NCBI GenBank assembly: GCA_030696045.1
Contig: JAUYNO010000009.1
Location: 1-63,832 of the forward strand
Origin: Stagnimonas sp.
GTDB lineage: Bacteria; Pseudomonadota; Gammaproteobacteria; Nevskiales; Nevskiaceae
Direction of reading: 5' to 3'
Length of the DNA: 63,832 nt
Shown: positions 54,176 to 62,813 of the stretch, in pieces
Layout of the letters: every line of letters starts with the position of its first letter
Position numbering within the stretch: the stretch's first letter is position 1
Notes under the pieces: generated by a model
What the model saw: the letters and a program-made list of their open reading frames with translations, nothing else
The model's database searches: none
Told to the model about the DNA's origin: nothing
Made by a program: the position numbers and the translations under genes

Positions 54176-55030
54176 TCAGCCGGGCAGGCCCAGGTTGCGC
54201 CAGAGTTTCAGCGTCGGCTCCGCCTGGTTGAGGGTGTAGAAGTGGATGCCGGGCGCGCCGCCCCGCAGCAAGGTCTCGGACAGGCGCGTCACCACCTCCA
54301 GGCCAAAAGCCTGCACGCTGGCCTTGTCCTCGCCATAGCTTTCCAGGCGCAGCTTGATCCAGCGCGGGATGTCGGCGCCGCAGGCGGCCGAGAAGCGCAG
54401 CAACTGGCTGGTGTTGACGATGGGCATCACGCCAGGCACGACCGGAATCGTCAGGCCTGCTTTCTCGCTGCGCTCGACGAAGTCGAAGTAGGCGTCGGCG
54501 TTGTAGAAGTACTGGGTCACTGCGCCATGCGCGCCGGCCTTGACCTTGCGCACATAGGCCTCGAAATCCGCCTGCGGATTCGCCGCTTGCGGGTGCATCT
54601 CGGGATAGGCCGCGACCTCCAGCGTGAAATGCTCGCCATGGGTCTCGCGAATGAACTCGATCAGCTCGTTGGCGTAGCGGAACTCGCCCGGCGCGGCATT
54701 GCTCATCGCGGTGGCCGGCAGGTCGCCGCGCAGGGCGACGATGCGGCGCACGCCAGCGGCCTTGTACTGGGCCAGCAGCCCGGCGATGTTGGCGCGGGTC
54801 GAGCCGACGCAGGTCAGGTGCGGCGCGGCCTCGATGCCGGTCTGCTCGATCACCTTGATGATGGTGTCGTAGGTGCCGTTCTGCTCGCTGCCGCCGGCGC
54901 CGTAGGTGACGCTAAAGAAGGCCGGCTTCACGGTCGCCAGTTCGCCAATCAGCTTGGGCAGGTTGGTCCAGCCCACCGGCGTGCGCGGCGGGAACAGTTC
55001 GAAGGAAAAATGCAGGTCGTGCTTGTTCAT
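54176..55030 (-). CDS. metF: 5,10-methylenetetrahydrofolate reductase
   Basis: 284 residues, normal length for bacterial MetF. FAD enzyme that reduces methylene-THF to methyl-THF for methionine synthesis. Seen: FSFELFPPRTP at the N-terminus with the catalytic Glu, SVTYGAGGSEQNGT, HLTCVGSTRANIAGLL, LRGDLP, AYPEMHPQA and the flavin-site segment FYNADAYFDFVERSEKAGL then VPGVMPI. Second gene after ahcY in the methyl-cycle cluster, 11 nt after the MBL gene, so translated from the same message as that gene. Confidence 0.93.
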   Translation of the reverse strand: MNKHDLHFSFELFPPRTPVGWTNLPKLIGELATVKPAFFSVTYGAGGSEQNGTYDTIIKVIEQTGIEAAPHLTCVGSTRANIAGLLAQYKAAGVRRIVALRGDLPATAMSNAAPGEFRYANELIEFIRETHGEHFTLEVAAYPEMHPQAANPQADFEAYVRKVKAGAHGAVTQYFYNADAYFDFVERSEKAGLTIPVVPGVMPIVNTSQLLRFSAACGADIPRWIKLRLESYGEDKASVQAFGLEVVTRLSETLLRGGAPGIHFYTLNQAEPTLKLWRNLGLPG

Positions 55031-55041
55031 TTCTTCTTGGC

Positions 55042-55851
55042 TCAGCCCGCGGCGCGGGCGTATTCGTGCGGGCAGTGCGCGCTGTTGAGAGTGACACCGC
55101 CCTGGGCATTCAGGCTGCGCAGGCGGGCCTGATTGGCCTTGCGGGCGGCGTTGTCGATCGCCAGAACGGACTGGAAGACATCGAGGCCGATGGGGCAGTG
55201 GCCGTCGCCCTCGACCTCGGTGTGGAAGAAATAGGCGTCACCGCAATGCAGGTGCCAGCTGCCGTCGGCGTCCTTCGCCGCGACGCCGGTGTGGCCACGG
55301 GTGTGGCCCGCCAGCGGCACCAGCAGGATCTCGTCGTCGCTGTCGCCGAGCGCGCGCACCGCGTCGAAGCCGTTCCAGTGTTCACCGGCGGTGTTGTGTA
55401 GCTGCCACTTGGGGCCGTGGGCCCAGAGGCGGGCTTCATAGCGCTGCTTCTCGATCAGCGTGATCGGTGCCTGCGCCGCCGCCAGTTCCGGTGCGTGCAG
55501 ATGCACCGTGGCGTCCGGGAAGTCGGCGAGCGCGCCGGCATGGTCGAAGTCGAGATGGGTGAGCACGATGTTGCGCACATCGCCGGCCTTGAAACCCAGG
55601 GCCTGCACCTGCGCCAGCGCGGTTTCGGCCAAGCTCAGTTTCGGACGCATCAGCGCCCTCAGATGCCCGTGCAGCATGCCGTTTACCTGCGCCGTGCCGA
55701 GTCCGGTGTCCACCAAGGTCAGGCCCTTGCGGCCTTCGATCAGCCAGCAATGGCAGACGATCTTCGCAGGTTCCAGCCAGCCACCTTCGCCCTGCATAAG
55801 GCGCCGGCCATGCGGGCACATGGAGCCGCAATTCAGATGATGAATTCGCAT
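55042..55851 (-). CDS. MBL-fold hydrolase (N-acyl-homoserine lactonase-like)
   Basis: 269 residues. Full metal set of the family: THLDFDHAG (HxxxDH), a His in PLAGHTRGHTG, and HCGDAYFF with the bridging Asp; ends with HCPHEYAR. Close in layout to AiiA/AttM-type lactonases but also to other two-metal MBL esterases. No luxI or luxR-type quorum gene lies beside it. It sits between ahcY and metF, so it may act on a by-product of the SAM cycle such as a homoserine-lactone-type or S-ribosyl compound; that is inference. ATG with GGGAAG upstream, 70 nt after the ahcY stop. Confidence 0.8.
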   Translation of the reverse strand: MRIHHLNCGSMCPHGRRLMQGEGGWLEPAKIVCHCWLIEGRKGLTLVDTGLGTAQVNGMLHGHLRALMRPKLSLAETALAQVQALGFKAGDVRNIVLTHLDFDHAGALADFPDATVHLHAPELAAAQAPITLIEKQRYEARLWAHGPKWQLHNTAGEHWNGFDAVRALGDSDDEILLVPLAGHTRGHTGVAAKDADGSWHLHCGDAYFFHTEVEGDGHCPIGLDVFQSVLAIDNAARKANQARLRSLNAQGGVTLNSAHCPHEYARAAG

Positions 55852-55866
55852 GCTGCTTCCCTTGTA

Positions 55867-55900
55867 GAAAAGGCGACGGGCCTGCCGCTCCCGTCGCCTT
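55867..55900 (-). terminator. Hairpin with U-tract between ahcY and the MBL gene
   Basis: On the minus strand AAGGCGACGGG ... CCCGTCGCCTT followed by TTTCT. It looks like an intrinsic terminator, so metF and the MBL gene either rely on partial read-through from ahcY or have their own promoter. Confidence 0.7.
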
Positions 55901-55921
55901 GATTCCTTGCGCTGCCGCGAT

Positions 55922-57361
55922 TCAGTAGCGGTAGTGCTCGGGCTTGTACGGGCCTTCGATCGGCACGCCGAGGTAGTCGGCCTGATCCTGCGTCAGCCGG
56001 GTCAGCTTCACGCCGATCTGTGCCAGGTGCAGGGCGGCGACTTCCTCGTCCAGCTTCTTGGGCAGGCGATACACCGTCTTCTCGTAGCTGTCCTTGTTCT
56101 TCCAGAGGTCGATCTGCGCCAGCGTCTGGTTGGAGAAGGAGTTGCTCATCACGAAGGCCGGGTGGCCGTTGGCGCAACCGAGGTTCACCAGACGGCCTTC
56201 GGCGAGGATGTAGATGCACTTGCCGTTGGCGAAGCTGTAGTGATCGACCTGCGGCTTGATGTTCATCTTCACCACGCCTTCGGCAGTGTTCAGACGATCC
56301 ATCTGGATCTCGTTGTCGAAGTGGCCGATGTTGCAGACCAGGGCGTTGTGCTTCATCGCGCGCATGTGTTCGAGCGTGATGATGTCCTTGTTGCCGGTGG
56401 TGGTGACGTAGATGTCGGCCAGGCCCAGCGTGTCTTCGACGGTGTCGACCTGGAAGCCTTCCATCGCCGCCTGCAGGGCATTGATGGGGTCGATCTCGGT
56501 GACGATCACGCGCGCACCGAGGCCGCGCAGCGAGTGCGCCGAGCCCTTGCCGACGTCGCCGTAGCCGCAGACCACCGCGACCTTGCCGGCGATCATCAGG
56601 TCGGTGGCGCGCTTGATGCCGTCGGCCAGCGATTCGCGGCAGCCGTAGAGGTTGTCGAATTTCGACTTGGTGACCGAGTCGTTGACGTTGATGGCGGGCA
56701 CCAGCAGCTTGCCGGCTTCCATCATCTGGTACAGGCGGTGCACGCCGGTGGTGGTCTCTTCCGAGACGCCGCGCCAGTCCTTGACCACGCGGGTCCAGTA
56801 GCCGGGACGCTCGACGGCGACCTTCTTGAGCAGGTCCTTGATGACCTTCACTTCATGGTTGTCGGACGGCGTGTTGACCCAGTCCGAACCGTTCTCCAGT
56901 TCGAAGCCCTTGTGGATCAGCAGGGTGACGTCGCCGCCGTCATCCACCACCAGCTCGGGGCCGGTGAGCGTGCCGTCGGGCAGGGTGAAGGTGATCGCGT
57001 CCAGCGCCAGATCCCAGTATTCCTCCAGGGTCTCGCCCTTCCAGGCGAACACCGGCGTGCCGGCGGCGGCGACCGCGGCGGCGGCGTCGTCGGAGGTCGA
57101 GAAGATGTTGCAGCTGGCCCAGCGCACCGAGGCGCCGAGATGGCCGAGCGTCTCCAGCAGCACCGCCGTTTCCTTGGTCATGTGCAGCGAGCCGGTCAGG
57201 CGCACGCCCTTGAGCGGCTTGAGCGGCGCGTACTTGGCCCGAATCGACATCAGGCCGGGCATTTCCTCCTCGGCCATCTTGATGCGCTTGCGGCCGAATT
57301 CGGCCAGGGCGATGTCACGGACCTTGTAGTCGGTGAAGGCGGGCTTGGTGATGGCGTTCAT
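55922..57361 (-). CDS. ahcY: Adenosylhomocysteinase (SAH hydrolase)
   Basis: 479 residues. Splits S-adenosylhomocysteine to adenosine and homocysteine, with bound NAD. Seen: [17 protein letters not shown] and [16 protein letters not shown] at the N-terminus, [28 protein letters not shown] with the catalytic Lys, NAD-binding [20 protein letters not shown], and the C-terminal KPEHYRY. Length fits the bacterial type with an insertion. Preceded by an SAH riboswitch and an operator-like palindrome, so it is probably switched on when SAH rises. Confidence 0.96.
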   Translation of the reverse strand: MNAITKPAFTDYKVRDIALAEFGRKRIKMAEEEMPGLMSIRAKYAPLKPLKGVRLTGSLHMTKETAVLLETLGHLGASVRWASCNIFSTSDDAAAAVAAAGTPVFAWKGETLEEYWDLALDAITFTLPDGTLTGPELVVDDGGDVTLLIHKGFELENGSDWVNTPSDNHEVKVIKDLLKKVAVERPGYWTRVVKDWRGVSEETTTGVHRLYQMMEAGKLLVPAINVNDSVTKSKFDNLYGCRESLADGIKRATDLMIAGKVAVVCGYGDVGKGSAHSLRGLGARVIVTEIDPINALQAAMEGFQVDTVEDTLGLADIYVTTTGNKDIITLEHMRAMKHNALVCNIGHFDNEIQMDRLNTAEGVVKMNIKPQVDHYSFANGKCIYILAEGRLVNLGCANGHPAFVMSNSFSNQTLAQIDLWKNKDSYEKTVYRLPKKLDEEVAALHLAQIGVKLTRLTQDQADYLGVPIEGPYKPEHYRY

Positions 57362-57389
57362 GCGGCGTCGCTCCAGAATTTGCTTAGGG

Positions 57390-57465
57390 AACGGGCGCGG
57401 TTGCAGTGTCGGGGCTCGCGAGCCTGGCCGTCCCTATCGACGGTCGCAGCGCCCCTCGCGGGCCA
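57390..57465 (-). promoter_or_regulatory. SAH riboswitch
   Basis: On the minus strand: CGCGAGGGGCGCTGCGACC, then a GTC...GAC hairpin, GGCCAGGCTCGCG, a second arm, and GCAACCGCGCCCG. The segments GAGGGGCGCTGCGAC and CCAGGCTCG match the conserved core of the SAH riboswitch, CGCGAG pairs with CTCGCG, and GGGCGC pairs with GCGCCC to form the pseudoknot-like P2. Its place directly before ahcY is the classical one. Known SAH riboswitches raise expression when SAH binds. Confidence 0.87.
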
Positions 57466-57477
57466 ATGCGACGCAGT

Positions 57478-57507
57478 ATATCCGCTTATGCGGATAAGAG
57501 GATATCC
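57478..57507. promoter_or_regulatory. Palindromic operator-like site before ahcY
   Basis: ATATCCGCTTATGCGGATAA continuing GAGGATATCC. It holds the inverted repeat ATCCGC-TTAT-GCGGAT and an outer ATATCC/GGATAT. A close relative (59650-59680) lies before metK. ArsR-family SahR proteins control these genes in some Proteobacteria; no ArsR gene is in the window. Confidence 0.65.
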
Positions 57508-57521
57508 GTCGATCCATCGGC

Positions 57522-58334
57522 TCAGACCACCTGCAGGGTCTGGCTGCCTTGCCAGCTCGCACCCGGCTCCAGCTGTACCGGCAGGCCGATCACCGCAGCT
57601 TCCACGCAGAGCATGCGGCGATAGCCCTCGGGCTGTTCCAGGTCGGCGAGAGCAGCGGCCTTGGCCGGGCCCGGATTCCAGACCACGGTATCGGTGAAGC
57701 CGGCTTGCGCGATGCGCAGGCGGGTGCCGCCTTGGCGCAGTTGCAGCTCCGCTGGCGCCCGGAAATAGATGCGATCCACCTCGCCGTCGATGCGGGTCGG
57801 GCTGGCCGGTTCAGTTCGCTCGACGCCGTTGGCTGCGGAGTCCCGATAGCGCAGACCTTGCAGGCCGAACAGTTCGGCCTGGGCGATGTCGCCAACGCGC
57901 AGGTAGGTGTGCAGCGCGGCGGTGAAGCGAAAACCCTGGTCGCCGTGATTTTCGACGCGCAGCTGCGTCTCCAGGCGCTTGTCCGTGATCGAAACGCGGA
58001 GTTCGGCGCCAAAGCGGTGCGGCCAGATGGCCCGCGTCTCGGCCGAGTCCGCCAGGCGCAGCACGGCGCGGTCGGAGTCCAGGGATGCCAGCGACCAAGG
58101 CGCGGTTCGCGCGAAGCCATGCTTGGGCAGCGGACCTTCGCTGGCGAACTGCGGAAAGATCACCGGTACACCGCCCCGGATCGCGACGCCGGGGGCGGCC
58201 TTCGAGATCGGGCTGAGGTAGAGGCGATCTTTGGTCTCGCCGGCCGGTATCCAGGACAGCAGATGGCCGCCGTGCAGATGCAGCCGGGCGCGGGCGCCGT
58301 CGGCACTGTGCAGATGGATCAGCTCTTCGCCCAT
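57522..58334 (-). CDS. D-hexose-6-phosphate mutarotase-like protein (aldose epimerase fold)
   Basis: 270 residues from ATG 58334 (GGAG 9 nt ahead). Galactose-mutarotase fold of the YeaD type: HGGHLLSWIPAGETKDRLYL, GVPVIFPQF, KHGFARTAPWSL with the catalytic His, ALHTYLRVGDIAQAELFGL, TVVWNPGP and VCVEAA-like CVEAAVIG near the end. Interconverts anomers of glucose-6-phosphate. It sits between metK and ahcY on the same strand but is fenced by the metK terminator upstream and the ahcY regulatory region downstream. Confidence 0.87.
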   Translation of the reverse strand: MGEELIHLHSADGARARLHLHGGHLLSWIPAGETKDRLYLSPISKAAPGVAIRGGVPVIFPQFASEGPLPKHGFARTAPWSLASLDSDRAVLRLADSAETRAIWPHRFGAELRVSITDKRLETQLRVENHGDQGFRFTAALHTYLRVGDIAQAELFGLQGLRYRDSAANGVERTEPASPTRIDGEVDRIYFRAPAELQLRQGGTRLRIAQAGFTDTVVWNPGPAKAAALADLEQPEGYRRMLCVEAAVIGLPVQLEPGASWQGSQTLQVV

Positions 58335-58361
58335 CACCGGCTCCGGAAGGATCGATGGACA

Positions 58362-58387
58362 CAAAAAAGCCGTCTCGCGACGGCTCT
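58362..58387 (-). terminator. Intrinsic terminator of metK
   Basis: On the minus strand AGCCGTC-GCGA-GACGGCT followed by TTTTTT, 24 nt after the metK stop. Textbook form. Confidence 0.9.
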
Positions 58388-58410
58388 CTTGCGCGCCCTT
58401 GCCAGGCAGC

Positions 58411-59628
58411 TTACTTCAGCTTCTTGGCCTCGCTCTTCAACTGCTCGGCCTTGTCGGTCTTCTCCCAGGAGAAGGCGGTGTAGCTCTCGCCGTTGGCGCC
58501 CTTGATCTCGTAGGGCGTGCGGCCGAAGTGGCCGTAGCTCGCGGTGACCTGGTACATGGGATGAATGAGGTCCAGCATCTTGATGATGCCGCCCGGACGC
58601 AGGTCGAAGTTCTTGCGCACCAGCTTTTCCAGCGCCGCGTCCGAGACCTTGCCGGTGCCGAAGGTGGTGACGAAGATCGAGGTCGGCTCGGCGACGCCGA
58701 TGGCGTAGCTCACCTGCACCTCGCACTTGCTGGCCAGGCCGGCGGCGACGATGTTCTTCGCCACGTAGCGGGCCGCGTAGGCGGCGCTGCGGTCGACCTT
58801 GGACGGGTCCTTGCCCGAGAACGCGCCGCCACCGTGGCGAGCCCAGCCGCCGTAGGAGTCGACGATGATCTTGCGGCCGGTCAGGCCGCAGTCACCAACG
58901 GGGCCGCCGATCACGAAGTTGCCGGTCGGGTTGATGTGGAATTTGGTGGACTTGCTGATCCACTTGGCAGGGATTACCGGCTTGATGATGGATTCCATCA
59001 CCGCCTCGCGCAGGTCCTTGAGCTTGATGTCCGGGCTGTGCTGGGTGGACAGCACCACGGCATCGACGCCGACCGCCGCGCCATCGACGTAGCGCAGGGT
59101 GACCTGCGACTTCGCGTCCGGACGCAGCCAGGGCAGGCCGCCCTTCTTGGCCTTGCGGATCTTGGCCTGCTGCTCGACCAGACGGTGGCTGTAGTAGATC
59201 GGAGCCGGCATCAGCTCCTTGGTCTCGTCGCAGGCGTAGCCGAACATCAGGCCCTGGTCGCCGGCGCCGATTTCCTCGGCGGCCTTGGGCTTCTTGCTGG
59301 TGCCGTCGACGCCCATGTTGATGTCTGGCGACTGCTTGCCAATGATGTTGAGGATGCCGCAGGTGGCGCCGTCGAAGCCGACATCGCTGCTGTTGTAGCC
59401 GACATCGCTGATGACCTTGCGCACCAGCTGTTCCAGGTCGACCCAGGCGGTGGTGGTGACTTCACCGGCGACGATGGCGACACCGGTCTTCACCAGGGTC
59501 TCGCAGGCGACGCGCGCCTTCTTGTCTTGCGCCAGGATGGCGTCGAGAACAGCGTCCGAAATCTGGTCGGCCAGCTTGTCCGGGTGGCCTTCGGATACGG
59601 ACTCGGAAGTAAAGAGGTACTCGCTCAT
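58411..59628 (-). CDS. metK: S-adenosylmethionine synthase
   Basis: 405 residues. Makes SAM from methionine and ATP. Seen: [20 protein letters not shown] at the N-terminus, the ATP-site [32 protein letters not shown] and [20 protein letters not shown]. Own terminator (58362-58387) and an operator-like palindrome 22-52 nt upstream of the ATG related to that of ahcY. Confidence 0.97.
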   Translation of the reverse strand: MSEYLFTSESVSEGHPDKLADQISDAVLDAILAQDKKARVACETLVKTGVAIVAGEVTTTAWVDLEQLVRKVISDVGYNSSDVGFDGATCGILNIIGKQSPDINMGVDGTSKKPKAAEEIGAGDQGLMFGYACDETKELMPAPIYYSHRLVEQQAKIRKAKKGGLPWLRPDAKSQVTLRYVDGAAVGVDAVVLSTQHSPDIKLKDLREAVMESIIKPVIPAKWISKSTKFHINPTGNFVIGGPVGDCGLTGRKIIVDSYGGWARHGGGAFSGKDPSKVDRSAAYAARYVAKNIVAAGLASKCEVQVSYAIGVAEPTSIFVTTFGTGKVSDAALEKLVRKNFDLRPGGIIKMLDLIHPMYQVTASYGHFGRTPYEIKGANGESYTAFSWEKTDKAEQLKSEAKKLK

Positions 59629-59649
59629 CGGGCTTACTGCTCCTGGGAA

Positions 59650-59680
59650 GATATCTGTCTATGCGGATAAGCGGATATTG
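59650..59680. promoter_or_regulatory. Operator-like site before metK
   Basis: GATATCTGTCTATGCGGATA continuing AGCGGATATTG. Shares TATGCGGATAAG, one variable base, then GGATAT with the site before ahcY. The left half-site is degenerate. Either a SahR-type regulator or the neighbouring TetR could bind; undecided. Confidence 0.6.
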
Positions 59681-59759
59681 TATGTCCACCGGTCCCCGGA
59701 CGCGAGTCTGCCGCCGTTCGGCGACAAATCGGTGGCAGCGGGCAGGCGGCCCAGCCCCC

Positions 59760-60365
59760 TTACGCCGCTGGGCGCAGGCGTTCCAGGTACTCGATCAGGC
59801 CGCGCATGCCGTCGTCGTAGAGCTGGCCGCTCTGTGCGGTCTTGGCCATGCCGACCAGGCCCTCGATGGCCGAGACGATGAAGATTCCGGCGGCATTGAC
59901 GTTGAGGTCGGCGCGCACGGTGCCAAGAGCCTGGCCGCGTGCCAGCGCCTCGGCATAGGCGCCGCGCCAGTCGTTGAGGATGGCCTGCAGGCGGGTGCGG
60001 AAGCCCTCGTCGTGTGGGGACATCTCTTGCGCCAGATTGTTGAACGGGCAGCCGTAGGCGAGCAGGCGCTCGCGCAGCTTCTCGCGGCGCTTGCGCAGGT
60101 TGGTGACGGCGGCGGTCACCGGGTCGTCGGCGCTCTTCAGCGATTCCCATTGCGCCTGCATATAGGGCCGTATCAGCTCGTCCAGCACCGCGTAGCCGAG
60201 GGCGTTCTTGTTGTCGAAGTGGTGGTAGAGCGCGCCCTTGGTGACGCCGGCCTTGTCGAGGATGGCGTCGAGACTGGCGCTGCGGAAACCGCGCTTGTGA
60301 ATCTCGTCGAAGGCGCATTCCAGCAGGCGCTGGCGGGTGACATCGGGTTGGCGGAGGGCGGACAT
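59760..60365 (-). CDS. TetR/AcrR family regulator
   Basis: 201 residues from ATG 60365; longer reading upstream would translate the MITE. N-terminal HTH: VTRQRLLECAFDEIHKRGFR, SASLDAILDKAGVTKGALYH, HFDNKNALGYAVLDELI. The C-terminal ligand domain carries CPFNNLAQEMSPHDEGFR, as in the TetR group near YxaF/QacR-like repressors of efflux or oxidoreductase genes. Its target is unknown; candidates are itself, the barrel gene at 60774, or metK 131 bp downstream. Confidence 0.88.
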   Translation of the reverse strand: MSALRQPDVTRQRLLECAFDEIHKRGFRSASLDAILDKAGVTKGALYHHFDNKNALGYAVLDELIRPYMQAQWESLKSADDPVTAAVTNLRKRREKLRERLLAYGCPFNNLAQEMSPHDEGFRTRLQAILNDWRGAYAEALARGQALGTVRADLNVNAAGIFIVSAIEGLVGMAKTAQSGQLYDDGMRGLIEYLERLRPAA

Positions 60366-60372
60366 ACCGGGC

Positions 60373-60400
60373 AGTATCCGCCGGCCTCGCGCCTTGTCAA
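60373..60400 (-). promoter_or_regulatory. Candidate sigma-70 promoter of the tetR-like gene
   Basis: On the minus strand TTGACA (60400-60395), 16 bp, then GATACT (60378-60373). The start of transcription would fall at or within a few nt of the ATG (60365), giving a near-leaderless message. It lies just outside the MITE edge at 60405. Confidence 0.45.
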
Positions 60401-60404
60401 TTCT

Positions 60405-60673
60405 GGGGTGTGCTGACACTAAGTACATCGCTGCGTTGCCGGTCAAAATCGCGTCAGGCAAGGCGCCGGCCGACGCGAAGGCTGAAGCCTTCGCTAGGCT
60501 GGCAACGCCGCATGGCGCGATTTTGGCCAGCAACCCTTCGGGGCGGGACTGTTTTGGGGCATTGCAGCGTCAGCCAGAGAGGGCAATAGAACCACTATTC
60601 CCCTCTCTGCCTTCCTTGCACTGCCCCAAAACAGCCTTCCGCCGCAGCGACGTACTTAGTGTCAACACACCCC
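60405..60673. mobile_element. MITE-like element with structured stems, copy A (complete)
   Basis: 269 bp. Ends are 31-bp inverted repeats with two mismatches (left 60405-60435, GGGGTGTGCTGACACTAAGT; right 60643-60673). Inside are two fold-back domains. Left: a 19-bp stem 60437-60453 with 60516-60532 enclosing hairpin GCGAAGGCT-GA-AGCCTTCGC. Right: CTGTTTTGGGGCATTGCA paired with its near complement near 60615-60634, and CAGAGAGGG/CCCTCTCTG. No transposase. No clear target duplication. Fills the divergent gap between the TetR and barrel genes, which is otherwise without genes. Confidence 0.88.
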
Positions 60674-60773
60674 ATGACTGGTGGTCCTGCCACCCTTAAC
60701 GCTAGGCTCCATGGGCTGGACCGCCGTCGGCGGCTGGCCAATATCAATTTGAACAGCAACTGGGAGAACCAAG

Positions 60774-61487
60774 ATGAAGATGAGCATGAGCGCCCGCGTG
60801 GCGTTGGTGACGCTGGGCATGGCCGGCGCCCTGAACGCCTCGGCAGATATGGGCGGGCTGGCGGTTGGCGCCAAGGTTGGCACCACCGGCTTCGGAGTTG
60901 AGGCGGTGACCGCGATCTCGCCGATGCTGAATGCGCGTGGCGTCGTCAACCTGTTCAACTACAACTACGACACCACCGAGGACGGCATTGATTACGACGC
61001 CAAGCTCAAGCTCCAGTCCTTTGGCGCCCTGCTCGACTTCCATCCGTTTAAGGGCAGCTTCCGCCTCTCGGGTGGTCTGCTCAGCAATGGCAACAAGGCC
61101 AATCTCAAGGCCAGCTGCCCGACCGAGTGCGAGGTGGGCGACCTGCGCATTTCCGGCAGCGATGCGCGTCTCACCGGCCAGGTCGATTTCAAGTCGGCCG
61201 CGCCCTATCTGGGGCTCGGCTTCGGCAATTCCTTCAGTGGCACCGGTCTTTACGGCATCTTCGACGTCGGCGTGCTGTTCCAGGGCAAGCCCAAGGCCGA
61301 TCTGGCTGCGGCTGGCACCGCCACGGTGACGGACGAGAACGGCGATACCCGCACCAATGTAAACCTCGCCACCGATCCCGACGTGCAGACCGCCATCGCC
61401 GAGGAAGAAGCCTCGCTGCAGGACGACATCGACAGCTACAAGCTTTACCCGGTGATCAACCTCGGCATCGGCTACCGCTTCTTCTAG
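60774..61487 (+). CDS. Outer-membrane beta-barrel protein (OmpW-like)
   Basis: 237 residues. Signal peptide MKMSMSARVALVTLGMAGAL cleaved after ASA. About eight amphipathic strands (GLAVGAKVGTTGFGVEAVTA, APYLGLGFGNSFSGTGLYGI, FDVGVLFQGKP) and a terminal Phe (LGIGYRFF). An Asp/Glu-rich loop near 195-220. Small barrel of OmpW size; family assignment is tentative. GGGAGA ribosome-binding site; intrinsic terminator after it. The MITE occupies most of its upstream region. Confidence 0.75.
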   Translation: MKMSMSARVALVTLGMAGALNASADMGGLAVGAKVGTTGFGVEAVTAISPMLNARGVVNLFNYNYDTTEDGIDYDAKLKLQSFGALLDFHPFKGSFRLSGGLLSNGNKANLKASCPTECEVGDLRISGSDARLTGQVDFKSAAPYLGLGFGNSFSGTGLYGIFDVGVLFQGKPKADLAAAGTATVTDENGDTRTNVNLATDPDVQTAIAEEEASLQDDIDSYKLYPVINLGIGYRFF

Positions 61488-61503
61488 TCGACAGGGATCG
61501 GAA

Positions 61504-61530
61504 CAAGGCCGCCGCGTGCGGCCTTTTTCT
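61504..61530 (+). terminator. Intrinsic terminator after the barrel gene
   Basis: AAGGCCGC-CGCGT-GCGGCCTT followed by TTTCTT, 17 nt after the stop. Confidence 0.9.
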
Positions 61531-61616
61531 TGCCTGTCGTCCGGACAGGGCCGGTTCCGCGCCTTCGCTAGTCCTTATATGCTGGCGCGGCACCACGGCC
61601 GTCCACCGAGCCCGAC

Positions 61617-62813
61617 ATGATGTCCACGACTCCGACTTCCGAGCCTGCCGTCTCTATCCCGGCGTCCGCTGCGCTGGAGCCCTTGCTCCGCGAGCTGCGG
61701 GGCCGGTCCCCGGCCGACGCCGCCGAGCGGCTGTCGCACGAGGCGCCCGCCCGCATCGAGGCGGCGCTGGCCGCACTCCCGGCGGATCTGGCGGCGCGCA
61801 TCGCGGCCCAGTTGTCCGGCGCCAGCGCGGTCGCGCAGGCGCCGGACGAGGTCTGGGAGCTGATGGAGCCGCCGCGCGGCGGCCTGCCGCAGCAATGGAC
61901 CGTCGCAGAGGCGGTGGCCTGGCTGCGGCAGCAGCCGAATCCGCAGCAACTCACCTATCTCTATGCGCTGGACGGGCAGGAGCGTCTATGCGGCCTGGTG
62001 GTGATGCGCGAGCTTCTGCTGGCCGAACCGCAGGCGACGCTGGCGAGCCTGATGCTCAGCGAGCCCTTCCACCTCGCACCGGAGATGCCCCTGGGGCAGG
62101 CGGTGCGTGCCGCCGTGCGCCGGCACTACCCGGTCTATCCGGTCTGCGACGCCGAGGGGCATCTAGTGGGGCAGGTGCGCGGCTGGAGATTGTTCGAGCA
62201 CCAGGCCCTGGAACTCAGCGCCCAGTCCGGCCGCATGGTCGGTATCGACAAGGAAGAGCGCGTCGCGACGCCGTTCTGGGCCGCGTTCAAGGCCCGCCAC
62301 CCCTGGCTGCAGATCAATCTGCTGACCGCCTTTCTCGCCGCTTTCGTGGTGGGCTCCTTCGAGGACACCATTGCCCAGATCGTGGCACTGGCTGCCTTCC
62401 TGCCGCTGCTGGCCGGACAGAGCGGCAACACTGGCTGCCAGGCGCTGGCGATCAGCCTGCGCGGTTTGACCCTGGGTGATTTCGACAGCGTGCCGCTGGC
62501 CCGCCTGCTGGCCAAGGAGATGCTGCTCGGCGCGCTCAATGGCCTGCTCACCGGCCTGGTCGCGGGCGCCGCCATGTGGTGGACTGCCGGCGGGCTGGAT
62601 GGCGATCCCCAGGCGCCGACGCTGGCGCTGGTGATCGTGCTGGCGATGACCGGCGCCTGCCTGGTCTCGGGCCTGTTCGGTGTCCTGGTGCCGCTGGTGC
62701 TGCGCAGGTTCGGCGCCGATCCGGCCACGGCGTCCAGCATCTTCCTTACCACCGGCACGGACATCGCGGGCATGGGATTGATGCTGTTCCTGGCCACGGC
62801 CCTGGTGCTGTGA
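61617..62813 (+). CDS. MgtE-like magnesium transporter
   Basis: 398 residues. N-terminal helical domain (about 20-70, LLRELRGRSPADAAERLSHE), two CBS domains (about 95-205; WTVAEAVAWLRQQPN, YLYALDGQERLCGLVVMREL, HYPVYPVCDAEGHLVGQVRG), then five membrane helices with SGNTGCQALAISLRGL and the terminal FLTTGTDIAGMGLMLFLA, as in MgtE. It is shorter than typical MgtE (about 450), with a reduced N-domain. CBS domains normally sense cytosolic Mg2+. GTGA overlap with the next gene. Confidence 0.87.
   Translation: MMSTTPTSEPAVSIPASAALEPLLRELRGRSPADAAERLSHEAPARIEAALAALPADLAARIAAQLSGASAVAQAPDEVWELMEPPRGGLPQQWTVAEAVAWLRQQPNPQQLTYLYALDGQERLCGLVVMRELLLAEPQATLASLMLSEPFHLAPEMPLGQAVRAAVRRHYPVYPVCDAEGHLVGQVRGWRLFEHQALELSAQSGRMVGIDKEERVATPFWAAFKARHPWLQINLLTAFLAAFVVGSFEDTIAQIVALAAFLPLLAGQSGNTGCQALAISLRGLTLGDFDSVPLARLLAKEMLLGALNGLLTGLVAGAAMWWTAGGLDGDPQAPTLALVIVLAMTGACLVSGLFGVLVPLVLRRFGADPATASSIFLTTGTDIAGMGLMLFLATALVL

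Noticed and set aside
55042..55851. Evidence of quorum sensing from the lactonase-like MBL gene
   Set aside because: No luxI and no autoinducer-binding LuxR in the window; MBL lactonase similarity alone does not show AHL as substrate.
60366..60533. N-terminal extension of the TetR protein into the MITE
   Set aside because: The similar peptide is also readable in copy B, so it is element sequence; the HTH begins properly after the ATG at 60365.
60405..60673. Interpretation as an insertion sequence
   Set aside because: 269 bp with no transposase frame; only inverted ends and hairpins, hence MITE-like.
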